DNA of 62,632 bases from CAZEPJ01 sp964514105. GTDB taxonomy: Bacteria; Desulfobacterota; Desulfocorpusculales; Desulfocorpusculum. Shown here one piece after another: positions 50,953 through 59,657 of the stretch. The first letter of the stretch is position 1; each line of letters opens with the position of its first letter. Made by a program: the position numbers and the translations under genes. Location of the stretch: NCBI GenBank assembly GCA_964514105.1, contig CAZEPJ010000018.1, positions 1-62,632 of the forward strand, in the 5' to 3' direction. A model generated the notes under the pieces. It made no database searches and had not been told where the DNA came from. It saw only the letters and a program-made list of their open reading frames with translations.

Positions 50953-51597
50953 TCACACCAAGGCCCGTCGAATTCGCTCATACACCTCGTCCAAAGGACC
51001 CAGGCCGTCCACGGGGCGTAGCACGCCCCGATCCCGGTAGTAGGCGATGAGTGGCAGCGTCTGTCTCTCGTACGTCGCCAGCCGGGCCCGGATGGCATCT
51101 TCCTGGTCGTCATCACGCTGATACAGTGCCCCCCCGCACCGGTCACACACCCCCGGACTCTTGGGCGGGTTGAAGGTCACGTGGTACGGGGCCATACACG
51201 CGCGGCAGGTCCGTCGCCCCGACAGCCTCCGCACGAGTTCCTCGTTGTCGGCCTCCAGGCACACGACATGATCGACCTTGAGCCCTCGCTTTTCCATCAT
51301 TCGGGTCAAGGCCTCGGCCTGCACCGTGGTCCTGGGAAAACCATCCAACATGAAGCCCTTCTCACAGTCCGCCCGTTGGATGCGTTCCTCCACAATGCCT
51401 ACCACCACCTCGTCGGGGACCAATCCCCCCGCGTCCATGTACGACTTGGCCGTGGCCCCCATGGGGGACCCCGCCTTGACTGCCTCGCGCAACATGTCCC
51501 CGGTGGATATCTGAGGAATCCCATGATCTTGGACCAACCGCTTGGCCTGAGTCCCTTTCCCCGCTCCCGGGGGGCCCAACAGGATCAGATTCATCAC
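50953..51597 (-). CDS. adk: Adenylate kinase (zinc-lid form)
   Basis: 214 residues, interconverting AMP, ADP and ATP. The P-loop is LLGPPGAGKGTQAKRL. The lid has CRACMAPYHVTFNPPKSPGV followed by CDRC, the four-cysteine zinc site seen in many Gram-positives and deltaproteobacteria. DGFPRTTVQAEAL is the AMP-binding signature. It lies just after secY. Confidence 0.97.
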   Translation of the reverse strand: MMNLILLGPPGAGKGTQAKRLVQDHGIPQISTGDMLREAVKAGSPMGATAKSYMDAGGLVPDEVVVGIVEERIQRADCEKGFMLDGFPRTTVQAEALTRMMEKRGLKVDHVVCLEADNEELVRRLSGRRTCRACMAPYHVTFNPPKSPGVCDRCGGALYQRDDDQEDAIRARLATYERQTLPLIAYYRDRGVLRPVDGLGPLDEVYERIRRALV

Positions 51598-51620
51598 CCC
51601 TCCATCTCACCCTTTTCAGG

Positions 51621-52955
51621 TCAACGACCCGACCGCCCCTTCAGTCGGCCGGACTTCAAGAAGCCCTCGTAATGTCGGGTCAGCATATGGGCCTCGACCT
51701 GGGCCATGGTGTCCAATGCCACGCCCACGACGATGAGCAAACTCGTCCCCCCGAAATAAAACGGCACGTTGAATTCGGCGATGAGCAACTGGGGGAGGAC
51801 ACAGACGGCCGCCAGGTATAGGGCCCCCCCGAAGGTCACCCGGGTCAGCACGCGGTCAATGAACTCGGCAGTGGGCTTGCCCGGCCGAATTCCCGGGATG
51901 TACCCGCCGTACCGCCTCATGTTGTCTGCGACATCCACCGGATTGAACGTCACCGCTGTATAAAAGTAGCAGAAGAACACGATCAGGGCGACGTAAAGAA
52001 GGTTATAAACCAGGTGGGTGGGGCTCATCATGTCCAGCAGGCTTTGGATGAAGGGATGGGAATCCTTGAAATCCGTCGTGACAAACTGCGCGATGGTCAG
52101 CGGGAACATGAGTACCGAGGAGGCGAAGATGGGGGGGATGACTCCGGAGGTGTTGACCCGCAGCGGCAGGTGAGTGCTCTGGCCACCATACATCCGCCGG
52201 CCAACAACACGCTTGGCGTACTGGACCGGGATCCGACGCTGTCCCCGCTCCACCAGGATGATGGCTGCAACCACCGCCACCGACAGCAAGAGGATCAGAA
52301 CGGCCATGAAGAAACTCATCTCTCCGACACTCATCATGGCAAAGACCTTGGTGAGAGCCGCGGGGATCTCCGCCACGATACCGGCGAATATGATCAAGGA
52401 GATCCCGTTGCCGACCCCCCGCTCGGTGATCTGTTCCCCGAGCCACATGATGAAAGCCGTTCCCGCCGTCAGGGTGATCATGGTCATCAGGTGAAAACCG
52501 ATACCCGCCGCAGGCGACACCACAAACGCCCCGCCCACTTGCATCTGCTTGAGCCCGATGCTGATTCCGAACCCCTGGATGAGACTGAGGATGACGGTGC
52601 CATAGCGGGTATATTGCGTGATCTTCTTGCGGCCGGCCTCGCCCTCCTTGGACAGCCTCTCCAGATGAGGCACCACAACCGTCAACAGCTGAAGGATGAT
52701 CGATGCGCTGATGTACGGCATGATCCCCAGCGCGAAGATGGAGAAACGCCGCAAGGCGCCCCCCGAGAACATGTCAATGAGGCCGAAGAGGGTCCCCTGC
52801 CCCTGGGCGCTGAAGAACTGTTCCATCAGGCCGGTATCGATCCCCGGCGAGGGAATGAAGACCCCCACGCGATAAACCGCCAGCAGCAGGAACGAAAACA
52901 GCACCCGCCTCTTCAGTTCCGGGATCTTCCCAATGTTCTGAAAGGCGCCGATCAC
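51621..52955 (-). CDS. secY: Preprotein translocase subunit SecY
   Basis: 444 residues with ten transmembrane segments. The channel subunit of Sec export. GLIDMFSGGALRRFSIFALG, GIMPYISASIILQLL, the plug/loop region and VDVADNMRRYGGYIPGIRPG are diagnostic. It begins 1 base after the rplO stop. Confidence 0.98.
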   Translation of the reverse strand: MIGAFQNIGKIPELKRRVLFSFLLLAVYRVGVFIPSPGIDTGLMEQFFSAQGQGTLFGLIDMFSGGALRRFSIFALGIMPYISASIILQLLTVVVPHLERLSKEGEAGRKKITQYTRYGTVILSLIQGFGISIGLKQMQVGGAFVVSPAAGIGFHLMTMITLTAGTAFIMWLGEQITERGVGNGISLIIFAGIVAEIPAALTKVFAMMSVGEMSFFMAVLILLLSVAVVAAIILVERGQRRIPVQYAKRVVGRRMYGGQSTHLPLRVNTSGVIPPIFASSVLMFPLTIAQFVTTDFKDSHPFIQSLLDMMSPTHLVYNLLYVALIVFFCYFYTAVTFNPVDVADNMRRYGGYIPGIRPGKPTAEFIDRVLTRVTFGGALYLAAVCVLPQLLIAEFNVPFYFGGTSLLIVVGVALDTMAQVEAHMLTRHYEGFLKSGRLKGRSGR

Positions 52956-52956
52956 C

Positions 52957-53397
52957 TCAGATCTCCTCCACTGTCCCGCCTGCCGCCTGGATTCTGTCGC
53001 GGGCGCCCTGGCTCACCTTGTGGACACGCAGAACGATGGGCTTGGAGATCTCCCCGTTCGCCAACACCTTGACGCCGTCTCTCACCCGGCCAACCAGGCC
53101 CAGTTGACAAAGGGCCTCGACATCCACCACGCTGTTGGCCTCGAAACGGTCCAGGTCTCCCACGCTCACCAGGGCGTATTCCTTCTTCCCCAGCGGTCGA
53201 AATCCCCGTTTGGGGAGTCGACGCTGCAGCGGCATCTGTCCGCCCTCGAACCCCGGGGCGACCTGCCCCCCGGATCGAGACTTTTGCCCCTTCTGCCCTC
53301 GGCAGGAGGTGCGTCCGTGTCCGGATCCCTGTCCCCTGCCCACGCGCTTTCTCCGCTTCGTGGACCCAGGGGCAGGCGTAAGGTCATCCAACCGCAT
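52957..53397 (-). CDS. rplO: Ribosomal protein L15
   Basis: 146 residues. MRLDDLTPAPGSTKRRKRVG, GQGSGHGRTSCRGQKGQKSR and the C-terminal VHKVSQGARDRIQAAGGTVE are standard. It lies between rpmD and secY. Confidence 0.97.
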   Translation of the reverse strand: MRLDDLTPAPGSTKRRKRVGRGQGSGHGRTSCRGQKGQKSRSGGQVAPGFEGGQMPLQRRLPKRGFRPLGKKEYALVSVGDLDRFEANSVVDVEALCQLGLVGRVRDGVKVLANGEISKPIVLRVHKVSQGARDRIQAAGGTVEEI

Positions 53398-53400
53398 GGT

Positions 53401-53592
53401 CTAATCCCCTTCCACCGGAGCGACCTGGACCAAGTGGGAGACCTTGCGGACCATGCCCCTCACCTCCGCACTGTCCTCCAGGAGGACCGTTCGGTTCATA
53501 CGGGTGAGCCCCATGCCACGAAGGGTCCGCTTCTGCGTCTCCGGCCGCCCGATCCCACTTCTTATCAAGGTCACCTTGATCTTGTTCATCAT
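53401..53592 (-). CDS. rpmD: Ribosomal protein L30
   Basis: 63 residues. KIKVTLIRSGIGRPETQKRT and GLTRMNRTVLLEDSAEVRGM match the short bacterial L30. Two adjacent ATGs are possible starts (53592, 53589), with GGGGGA directly before them. The stop is 3 bases before rplO. Confidence 0.95.
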   Translation of the reverse strand: MMNKIKVTLIRSGIGRPETQKRTLRGMGLTRMNRTVLLEDSAEVRGMVRKVSHLVQVAPVEGD

Positions 53593-53626
53593 TCCCCCTG
53601 CCTCTCACGCCGGAGGGCACCGCGTC

Positions 53627-54124
53627 TCAGACGATCTCCTGCAACCTCTTCCCCCGCTTCTTCGCCACGTCATCCGGATCCCTCAGCCGGCGCAGACCCT
53701 CGATAGTGGCTTTGACCACGTTGTGCGGATTGTGTGTCCCCAGGCACTTGGTCAGGATGTTGCGCACTCCCGCCGCCTCCAACACCGCCCGTACGGCCCC
53801 CCCCGCGATCACCCCGGTGCCCGCCGAAGCTGGCTTCAGTAACACCCGACCCGCGCCGAACTCCCCGACGATCTCGTGGGGGATCGTGCCTTGCGCCAGC
53901 GGAACCCTGACCATGCTCTTCTTGGCCTTCTCGATGCCCTTGCGGATCGCCTCGGGCACCTCGTTGGCCTTTCCCAGGGCCGTTCCCACGGAGCCGTTCT
54001 CGTCTCCGACCACGACCACGGCGCTGAAACTGAACCGCCGCCCTCCCTTGACCACCTTGGCGACGCGGTTGATGTGAATGACCTTGTCTACGTATGGCTT
54101 CTCTTGCCGCTCGAAGGGTTCCAC
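53627..54124 (-). CDS. rpsE: Ribosomal protein S5 (GTG start)
   Basis: 165 residues. The frame is open further upstream, but the GTG at 54124 is preceded by AGGAGG at 7 bases and gives a normal N-terminus (EPFERQEKPYVDKVIHINRV). Core sequence: KVVKGGRRFSFSAVVVVGDE and PASAGTGVIAGGAVRAVLEA. The S5 domains that maintain decoding fidelity are intact. Confidence 0.96.
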   Translation of the reverse strand: MEPFERQEKPYVDKVIHINRVAKVVKGGRRFSFSAVVVVGDENGSVGTALGKANEVPEAIRKGIEKAKKSMVRVPLAQGTIPHEIVGEFGAGRVLLKPASAGTGVIAGGAVRAVLEAAGVRNILTKCLGTHNPHNVVKATIEGLRRLRDPDDVAKKRGKRLQEIV

Positions 54125-54146
54125 CCCTGTCCTCCTTGTAGCCCGA

Positions 54147-54515
54147 TCAGAACTCCAATCCACCCTCCCGGGCCGCATCCGCGAGCACCTTGACCCGCCC
54201 ATGGTAGCGGTAGCGATTCCGGTCGAAAATGACCCTGGTAATCTGCGCGGCCAGGGCCTTCCGGGCCAGCAGGGATCCCACCCGGCTTGCGGCCTCCTTG
54301 CCGCCGCAGTTCTTCAGATCGCCCCGCAGCTCCGGACTCAACGTGGAAGCACTCGCCAACGTACGGCCCAAGACATCGTCGATCACCTGGGCGTACATGT
54401 GCCGGTTGCTCCTGAACACGGACAGTCGTGGCCGGTCCTGTGAGCCGAAGACCTTCTGCCTCACGCGGATCCTTCGCTTCCGTTCTGGCGACTTTCTCTG
54501 TTTCTTCTTCAGCAC
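54147..54515 (-). CDS. rplR: Ribosomal protein L18
   Basis: 122 residues, 5S rRNA binding. RPRLSVFRSNRHMYAQVIDD, AASRVGSLLARKALAAQITR and the C-terminal FDRNRYRYHGRVKVLADAAR are standard. It lies between rplF and rpsE. Confidence 0.97.
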   Translation of the reverse strand: MLKKKQRKSPERKRRIRVRQKVFGSQDRPRLSVFRSNRHMYAQVIDDVLGRTLASASTLSPELRGDLKNCGGKEAASRVGSLLARKALAAQITRVIFDRNRYRYHGRVKVLADAAREGGLEF

Positions 54516-54618
54516 CGAACCACCTCGTCATCGTTAGAGCGGAGGCCGCGGACCGGGACGGTTAACACGATGATGCCACCTCCCCGACGTCGCCCGGGTC
54601 TCGCCCTCGTTCATGGCC

Positions 54619-55164
54619 CTAGCGGCCACCCGCCGAACCTTTGCCCACCTTCTTTCGGACCTTTTCCTGGGCATATCGGACGCCTTTGCCCTTATACACT
54701 TCCGGGCGCCGGAACGCCCGGATCTCGGCCGCCACCTGACCGACCTTCTGTTTATCGATCCCTTCAACGGTGAGGTTGACGTTTCGATCCACGCTGATAT
54801 CGATCCCCTCGGGAATGGGATATTGAACGGGGTGAGAATACCCAAGTGTCAGGGTCAAGTTCCTCCCCTGGACCTCGGCCCGGTATCCGACTCCCACGAT
54901 CTCAAGGCCTTTTCGAAAGCCCTGTGTCACCCCGATCACGAGATTGGAGACGAGGGTTCGGGTCAGACCGTGCAGGGCTCGAACCCGCCTCTGTTCATTG
55001 CTCCTGCGGACACAGAGTTGACCATCCTCCAAGCTCACCAGGACCCCCTGAGGGATCCGAAGCTCGAGGATCCCCTTGGGTCCCTGCACTCGGAGGAGAT
55101 CGCCCTCCAGCTGGATCCGAACGCCCTCAGGGACGGCTATGGGCAGCTTTCCAATTCGCGACAT
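54619..55164 (-). CDS. rplF: Ribosomal protein L6
   Basis: 181 residues, two repeated L6 domains. MSRIGKLPIAVPEGVRIQLE at the start, and IDKQKVGQVAAEIRAFRRPE, then YKGKGVRYAQEKVRKKVGK at the end, the C-terminal signature. Confidence 0.97.
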   Translation of the reverse strand: MSRIGKLPIAVPEGVRIQLEGDLLRVQGPKGILELRIPQGVLVSLEDGQLCVRRSNEQRRVRALHGLTRTLVSNLVIGVTQGFRKGLEIVGVGYRAEVQGRNLTLTLGYSHPVQYPIPEGIDISVDRNVNLTVEGIDKQKVGQVAAEIRAFRRPEVYKGKGVRYAQEKVRKKVGKGSAGGR

Positions 55165-55240
55165 CTCCTCACCTTCATGACTCGTCAGGGATGCGGTGTC
55201 CCCCAGGCATAGAGGGTTGACCGCCGCATGGAACCCGGTC

Positions 55241-55639
55241 CTACCAGACCGTGCAGAGCACCTCTCCCCCCACCTTCATTTCCCTCGCCCGCCGATCGGT
55301 CATCACCCCGCGCGACGTCGATACGATGGCAATCCCCAGGCCCCCCAAGACGCGCGGAAGGTCCTTGGACCCGGCGTACACGCGCCGGCCGGGCTTGCTG
55401 ACGCGACGAATCCCTTCGATGACCGGCCGCTTGGGATCCTCATATTTCAGAAAGACGCGAATCACGCCTTGTTTGTCGTCCTTCGTGAACTTGAAGTTCT
55501 TGATATACCCTTCTTCCTTCAGGATCCTCGCCACCTCCAACTTCAGGAGGGAGCCCGGCACGTCGACCTTTTCGTGGCGCGCCAGAGATGCGTTCCGGAT
55601 CCGCGTCAACATATCAGCCAGTGGATCGGTCATACTCAA
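55241..55639 (-). CDS. rpsH: Ribosomal protein S8
   Basis: 132 residues. MTDPLADMLTRIRNASLARH, RRVYAGSKDLPRVLGGLGIA and VSTSRGVMTDRRAREMKVGG are diagnostic, including the final GGEVLCTVW. S8 is the usual autoregulator of spc operons. Confidence 0.97.
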   Translation of the reverse strand: MSMTDPLADMLTRIRNASLARHEKVDVPGSLLKLEVARILKEEGYIKNFKFTKDDKQGVIRVFLKYEDPKRPVIEGIRRVSKPGRRVYAGSKDLPRVLGGLGIAIVSTSRGVMTDRRAREMKVGGEVLCTVW

Positions 55640-55679
55640 GGTCTCACCCTCCTTCTGGAAGATCCCTCCCGCCGCAGAT

Positions 55680-55865
55680 CTACCAGCTGGACTTGATCAC
55701 ACCCGGGATCTCACCCCGCAAGGCCAGAGTCCGAAAGCAGATGCGACACATGTTGAACCGCCTCAGGAACGCCCTCGGGCGTCCGCACAGAGGACATCGG
55801 TTGTATTGCCTGGATGCGTATTTCGGCTTCCTCTTGGCCTTGGCCATCAGGGATAGTTTTGCCAC
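55680..55865 (-). CDS. rpsN: Ribosomal protein S14, zinc type (GTG start)
   Basis: 61 residues, the length of the type Z paralogue. The GTG at 55865 gives VAKLSLMAKAKRKPKYASRQ with GAGGTG upstream. CPLCGRPRAFLRRFNMCRIC forms the zinc site, and it ends in EIPGVIKSSW. The longer open frame upstream does not align to S14. Confidence 0.96.
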   Translation of the reverse strand: MAKLSLMAKAKRKPKYASRQYNRCPLCGRPRAFLRRFNMCRICFRTLALRGEIPGVIKSSW

Positions 55866-55881
55866 TTCTGCACCTCGCCTC

Positions 55882-56421
55882 TCAATTCCGGAACGGCATC
55901 CCCAACAGGGTAAGAAGCAACCGTCCCTCCTCATCCGTACGGGCCGTGGTCACAATGGTGACGTTCATCCCCTTGACCTTCTCGACCTTGTCGTAGTCGA
56001 TTTCAGGAAAGATGATCTGCTCCCGAATGCCGAGGGTATAATTGCCCCTGCCGTCGAACGCCCGGCTGCTCAGACCCCGGAAATCCCGGACACGGGGAAT
56101 GGCCACATTGATGAGTCGATCCAAGAATTCGTACATCCGGTCCCGCCGCAGGGTGACCATACAGCCGATGCTCATTCCCTCCCGCAACTTGAACGAAGCA
56201 ATGGAGCGTCGGGCCTTCGTGATCACAGCCTTCTGCCCCGTGATGCGACCCAATTCCTCGGCAGCCGAATCCAGGACCTTGATGTTCTGGATGGCCTCCC
56301 CCAACCCCATGTTCACCACGACCTTCTGCAGGCGAGGGACTTCCATGACATTCCGGTAGTTCCTCTCCCGGGTCATGGCGGGGACGACGTCACGCAAGTA
56401 AAGTTCCTTCAATCTGACCAT
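55882..56421 (-). CDS. rplE: Ribosomal protein L5
   Basis: 179 residues. MEVPRLQKVVVNMGLGEAIQ, ITGQKAVITKARRSIASFKL and RGLSSRAFDGRGNYTLGIRE are typical, ending in EGRLLLTLLGMPFRN. It binds 5S rRNA and touches P-site tRNA. Confidence 0.97.
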   Translation of the reverse strand: MVRLKELYLRDVVPAMTRERNYRNVMEVPRLQKVVVNMGLGEAIQNIKVLDSAAEELGRITGQKAVITKARRSIASFKLREGMSIGCMVTLRRDRMYEFLDRLINVAIPRVRDFRGLSSRAFDGRGNYTLGIREQIIFPEIDYDKVEKVKGMNVTIVTTARTDEEGRLLLTLLGMPFRN

Positions 56422-56453
56422 CTGCCCGAACCCCTCTCCGTTCCCTTCTGTTT

Positions 56454-56783
56454 CTATTTATCCAGCAGCTCACCGCATCGACGACACACGCGCACCTTGG
56501 AGCCGTCGTCCATGATCCGTTTACCGATTCTCACAGGCACGTTGCACTTGTGGCAGAGGATCATAACATTGGAGAGGTGGATGCTCCCTTCCCGCTCCAC
56601 GATTCCTCCCTGGCGCAGTTGGGCGTTGGGCTTGGTATGCCGCTTAATCATGTTAACCTTTTCCACGATCACCCTCTGGACCTTGGGGAGGAACTTGAGG
56701 ATCTTGCCGGATTTGCCGACCTCTTTCCCCGCCACGACCATGACCACGTCGTTCTTCTTCAGCTGTGTCAAGCCCCGCTTCAT
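56454..56783 (-). CDS. rplX: Ribosomal protein L24 with a zinc-ribbon C-terminus
   Basis: 109 residues. The KOW motif region is VVMVVAGKEVGKSGKILKFL. GSIHLSNVMILCHKCNVPVR and RVCRRCGELL give two CxxC pairs, a likely zinc ribbon common in deltaproteobacterial L24. Confidence 0.96.
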   Translation of the reverse strand: MKRGLTQLKKNDVVMVVAGKEVGKSGKILKFLPKVQRVIVEKVNMIKRHTKPNAQLRQGGIVEREGSIHLSNVMILCHKCNVPVRIGKRIMDDGSKVRVCRRCGELLDK

Positions 56784-56802
56784 GGCTCCCCTCTTCCCCC
56801 TC

Positions 56803-57171
56803 CTAGATGACCTCCGGAGCCAAGGAGATGATCTTCATGAAGCCCTTGGCCCGCAACTCCCGGGCGACCGGGCCGAAGATCCGCGTCCCGATGGGCTCCT
56901 TCTGGGGATTGATGAGCACCGCCGAGTTGTTGTCAAATCGGATGTACGATCCGTCGGGGCGTCTCGTCTCCTTGGCAGTGCGGACGACCACGGCCCTCAT
57001 GACATCCCCCTTCTTCACCTTGGTGTTGGGGATGGCCTCTTTCACCGAGACTACGATAATGTCGCCCACGTGGGCATATCGCTTCCGGGTGCTCCCCAGG
57101 ACTCGAATGCAGTAAAGCTTCTTGGCTCCCGAGTTATCCGCTGCATCGAGGATCGTTTGCATCTGTATCAT
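56803..57171 (-). CDS. rplN: Ribosomal protein L14
   Basis: 122 residues. MIQMQTILDAADNSGAKKLY, GDIIVVSVKEAIPNTKVKKG and FDNNSAVLINPQKEPIGTRI, then FGPVARELRAKGFMKIISLA. Fully canonical and complete. Confidence 0.98.
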   Translation of the reverse strand: MIQMQTILDAADNSGAKKLYCIRVLGSTRKRYAHVGDIIVVSVKEAIPNTKVKKGDVMRAVVVRTAKETRRPDGSYIRFDNNSAVLINPQKEPIGTRIFGPVARELRAKGFMKIISLAPEVI

Positions 57172-57283
57172 GGCTCAACTCCCGACTTTCCATCCTGTCC
57201 CGCAACGCCCGATGCAGGCGATTCAGTCGATCCCACATCCATCATGGAAACCTCTCCCCCGGGACTCACGGGATACCGCGGCT

Positions 57284-57541
57284 TCACAACGCCTTCTCGA
57301 CGATGCTCCGGACTCTCCACCGTTTGTCCTTGCTCAGGGGGCGAGTCTCCACGATCAAGACCCGATCTCCCATCCCACACGCCTTCATCTCGTCGTGGGC
57401 CTTGTACTTCTTTCTTCGACGCACGTACTTCTTGAACTTGGGGTGAAGGGTCAGACGCTCCACCTGGACCACCACCGTCTTGTCCATCTTGTCACTGACC
57501 ACCGTGCCCACCAAAGCCTTTCGTCGTCCTCGTTCCTTCAT
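57284..57541 (-). CDS. rpsQ: Ribosomal protein S17
   Basis: 85 residues from MKERGRRKALVGTVVSDKMD. KTVVVQVERLTLHPKFKKYV and GDRVLIVETRPLSKDKRWRV match S17. A gap of 112 bases separates it from rplN, longer than others here; no element is recognised in it. Confidence 0.96.
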   Translation of the reverse strand: MKERGRRKALVGTVVSDKMDKTVVVQVERLTLHPKFKKYVRRRKKYKAHDEMKACGMGDRVLIVETRPLSKDKRWRVRSIVEKAL

Positions 57542-57575
57542 ATGTGTCCACCCGTCCTCATAAAAAGGCACCCGG

Positions 57576-57782
57576 TCAACTCGCCTGTTTCCCGTCCGCT
57601 TGCCGCTGGCGCATCACGGTCTTCACCCTGGCCAAATCGCGCCTCACCGTCCGGAGGCGCGCCGTATGTTCCAGTTGACCGGAGGCGTGTCGAAATCGCA
57701 GGTTGAACAGCTCTCGTGCCAGCTCCGATTCCTTGGCCTTCAGCTCGTCCCCGCTCATCCCCCTCAATGCATTAGGTTTCAT
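57576..57782 (-). CDS. rpmC: Ribosomal protein L29
   Basis: 68 residues from MKPNALRGMSGDELKAKESE. LARELFNLRFRHASGQLEHT and RLRTVRRDLARVKTVMRQRQ are standard. Its start lies inside the end of rplP (11-base overlap), so they are coupled. Confidence 0.96.
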   Translation of the reverse strand: MKPNALRGMSGDELKAKESELARELFNLRFRHASGQLEHTARLRTVRRDLARVKTVMRQRQADGKQAS

Positions 57783-58194
57783 AGAACTCACCCCGCTTCA
57801 CGACCTTGGTGGCCACGGGGAGTTTGTGAGAGGCAAGGCGCAGGGCCTCCTGAGCCACCCCCTCCGAAACTCCGTCCAATTCGTAAAGGATTCTGCCTCT
57901 CTTGATCACCGCCACCCAACCCTCCGGGGCACCTTTCCCCTTGCCCATGCGGGTCTCGGTGGGCTTCTTGGTGACGGGTTTGTCCGGAAAGATGCGGATC
58001 CAGAGGCGCCCGCTACGCTTCACATGGCGGGTAATGGCGATGCGCGCCGCCTCGATCTGACGATTGGAAATCCGCCCGGGTTCGATGGCCTTGAGGGCAT
58101 AGCTGCCGAAGGCCAGCGTGACCCCTGCGGATGGATTCCCCCGCATCCTCCCCTTCATCTGTTTTCGGTACTTCACCTTCTTTGGCGCTAGCAT
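57772..58194 (-). CDS. rplP: Ribosomal protein L16
   Basis: 140 residues. MLAPKKVKYRKQMKGRMRGN at the start and GRLWIRIFPDKPVTKKPTET with RMGKGKGAPEGWVAVIKRG are diagnostic. The ATG shares one base with the rpsC stop (TGATG); a GTG one codon earlier is an alternative. Confidence 0.97.
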   Translation of the reverse strand: MLAPKKVKYRKQMKGRMRGNPSAGVTLAFGSYALKAIEPGRISNRQIEAARIAITRHVKRSGRLWIRIFPDKPVTKKPTETRMGKGKGAPEGWVAVIKRGRILYELDGVSEGVAQEALRLASHKLPVATKVVKRGEFYET

Positions 58195-58859
58195 CACCCT
58201 TCTCCACGCGTCACGCGCTTCTCCAAGAGTTCCGAGGGGAGGACCTCCCCCTTGAAAACGTGCACCCTGACGCCGATGACGCCGTAGGTCGTCCGGGCTT
58301 CTGCAAAACCATAGTCAATATCGGCCCGAAGGGTATGCAGTGGAACACGGCCTTCCCTGTACCATTCCCTCCGGGCCATCTCCGCGCCCCCCAGGCGCCC
58401 TCCGCAGTGTATCTTGATGCCCTGAGCGCCGAACTTCATAGCCGTTCCCACCGCCCGTTTCATGGCCCTGCGGAAGGCCACCCGGCGCTCGAGCTGCAGG
58501 GCCACGTTCTCGGCTACCAACTGGGCGTCGATCTCGGCCTTGCGGACCTCTTTGATGTTGATGACGATGTCCCGCCCGGTCAGGCGCTGAAGCTCATCTC
58601 TCAGGGCATCGATCTCGGAGCCCTTCTTCCCGATGACGATGCCAGGCCTCGCCGTGTAGATATCGATGGTGGCACGGTTCGCCGTGCGCTCGATCTCCAC
58701 CCTCGATATGCCCGCGTTGTGAAGCCGCGCCTTGAGGAACCTTCGGATTCTGATGTCCTCGTGGAGCTGCCTCCCGTATTCCTTCTGCGAATACCACCGG
58801 GAACCCCACGTCCGGATCACTCCCAACCGAAAGCCGACCGGATGGACCTTCTGCCCCAC
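58194..58859 (-). CDS. rpsC: Ribosomal protein S3
   Basis: 221 residues. MGQKVHPVGFRLGVIRTWGS, the KH domain with RPGIVIGKKGSEIDALRDEL, and the C-terminal GGRLGGAEMARREWYREGRV are complete. It forms part of the mRNA entry helicase. Confidence 0.98.
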   Translation of the reverse strand: MGQKVHPVGFRLGVIRTWGSRWYSQKEYGRQLHEDIRIRRFLKARLHNAGISRVEIERTANRATIDIYTARPGIVIGKKGSEIDALRDELQRLTGRDIVINIKEVRKAEIDAQLVAENVALQLERRVAFRRAMKRAVGTAMKFGAQGIKIHCGGRLGGAEMARREWYREGRVPLHTLRADIDYGFAEARTTYGVIGVRVHVFKGEVLPSELLEKRVTRGEG

Positions 58860-58896
58860 CGTTCACCTCCCTCGTTCCAAGATCCGCACAGAGGCC

Positions 58897-59226
58897 TCAG
58901 GCCTCGTCCAGGACGATCGTGACGTGGCTCGTCCGCTTCCGAATCCGGGTCGCCCTGCCCATGGCCCGCGGCATCCATCGCTTGAGCACCGGGCCTCCGT
59001 CCACCATGATCCGCTTGATGAACAACTCGTCCACATCAACGTTTTTTTGCGTGGCATTGGCCACCGCCGACCGCACGACCTTGGCCAGCTCGCGAGCGGG
59101 CTTCCTGGGGTTTAGGGCGAGGATCGTCAACGCCTCGTTCACCTTCTTCCCCCGAACCAGATCCCCCACCACTCGGGCCTTTTGCGGTGACATCCTCAGA
59201 TATCGCGCTACCGCTCTCGCTTCCAT
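58897..59226 (-). CDS. rplV: Ribosomal protein L22
   Basis: 109 residues. ARAVARYLRMSPQKARVVGD and the exit-tunnel hairpin region with MVDGGPVLKRWMPRAMGRAT, then IRKRTSHVTIVLDE. Complete and standard. Confidence 0.97.
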   Translation of the reverse strand: MEARAVARYLRMSPQKARVVGDLVRGKKVNEALTILALNPRKPARELAKVVRSAVANATQKNVDVDELFIKRIMVDGGPVLKRWMPRAMGRATRIRKRTSHVTIVLDEA

Positions 59227-59241
59227 GGGTCCGTCGTCCTC

Positions 59242-59532
59242 TCACCCTTTCTTGCCGCGCACCTTGGCCTTGCGTGCCCCGGCGTGACCGAAGAAGACCC
59301 GGGTCGGGGAGAACTCCCCGAGCTTGTGCCCCACCATGTTTTCCGTGACAAAGACAGGGATGAACTTCTTCCCGTTGTGCACGGCAAACGTCAACCCCAC
59401 CATCTCCGGGATGATGGTCGAGCGGCGTGACCACGTCCTCAACACCTTGCGGCTGTCCGTCCGACGCGCTTCCTCCGCCTTCTCCAAGAGCTTCGGCTCG
59501 ATGTACGGTCCTTTCTTCACCGACCTGGGCAT
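59242..59532 (-). CDS. rpsS: Ribosomal protein S19
   Basis: 96 residues from MPRSVKKGPYIEPKLLEKAE; the upstream open frame does not align. TWSRRSTIIPEMVGLTFAVH and GKKFIPVFVTENMVGHKLGE with FSPTRVFFGHAG are diagnostic. It follows rplB after a 125-base gap without a recognised element. Confidence 0.97.
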   Translation of the reverse strand: MPRSVKKGPYIEPKLLEKAEEARRTDSRKVLRTWSRRSTIIPEMVGLTFAVHNGKKFIPVFVTENMVGHKLGEFSPTRVFFGHAGARKAKVRGKKG

Positions 59533-59657
59533 GCACTCCCCCCTGCTGTTTCTCTGCGGGATGCCTGGGAGGGCCAAGACAGAAGCCCGCCGGTTGTCTG
59601 GAGACACCATCCACGCTCGATGGCGGTCGCCCCACCAGGCAATCCCACACCCCTTTT

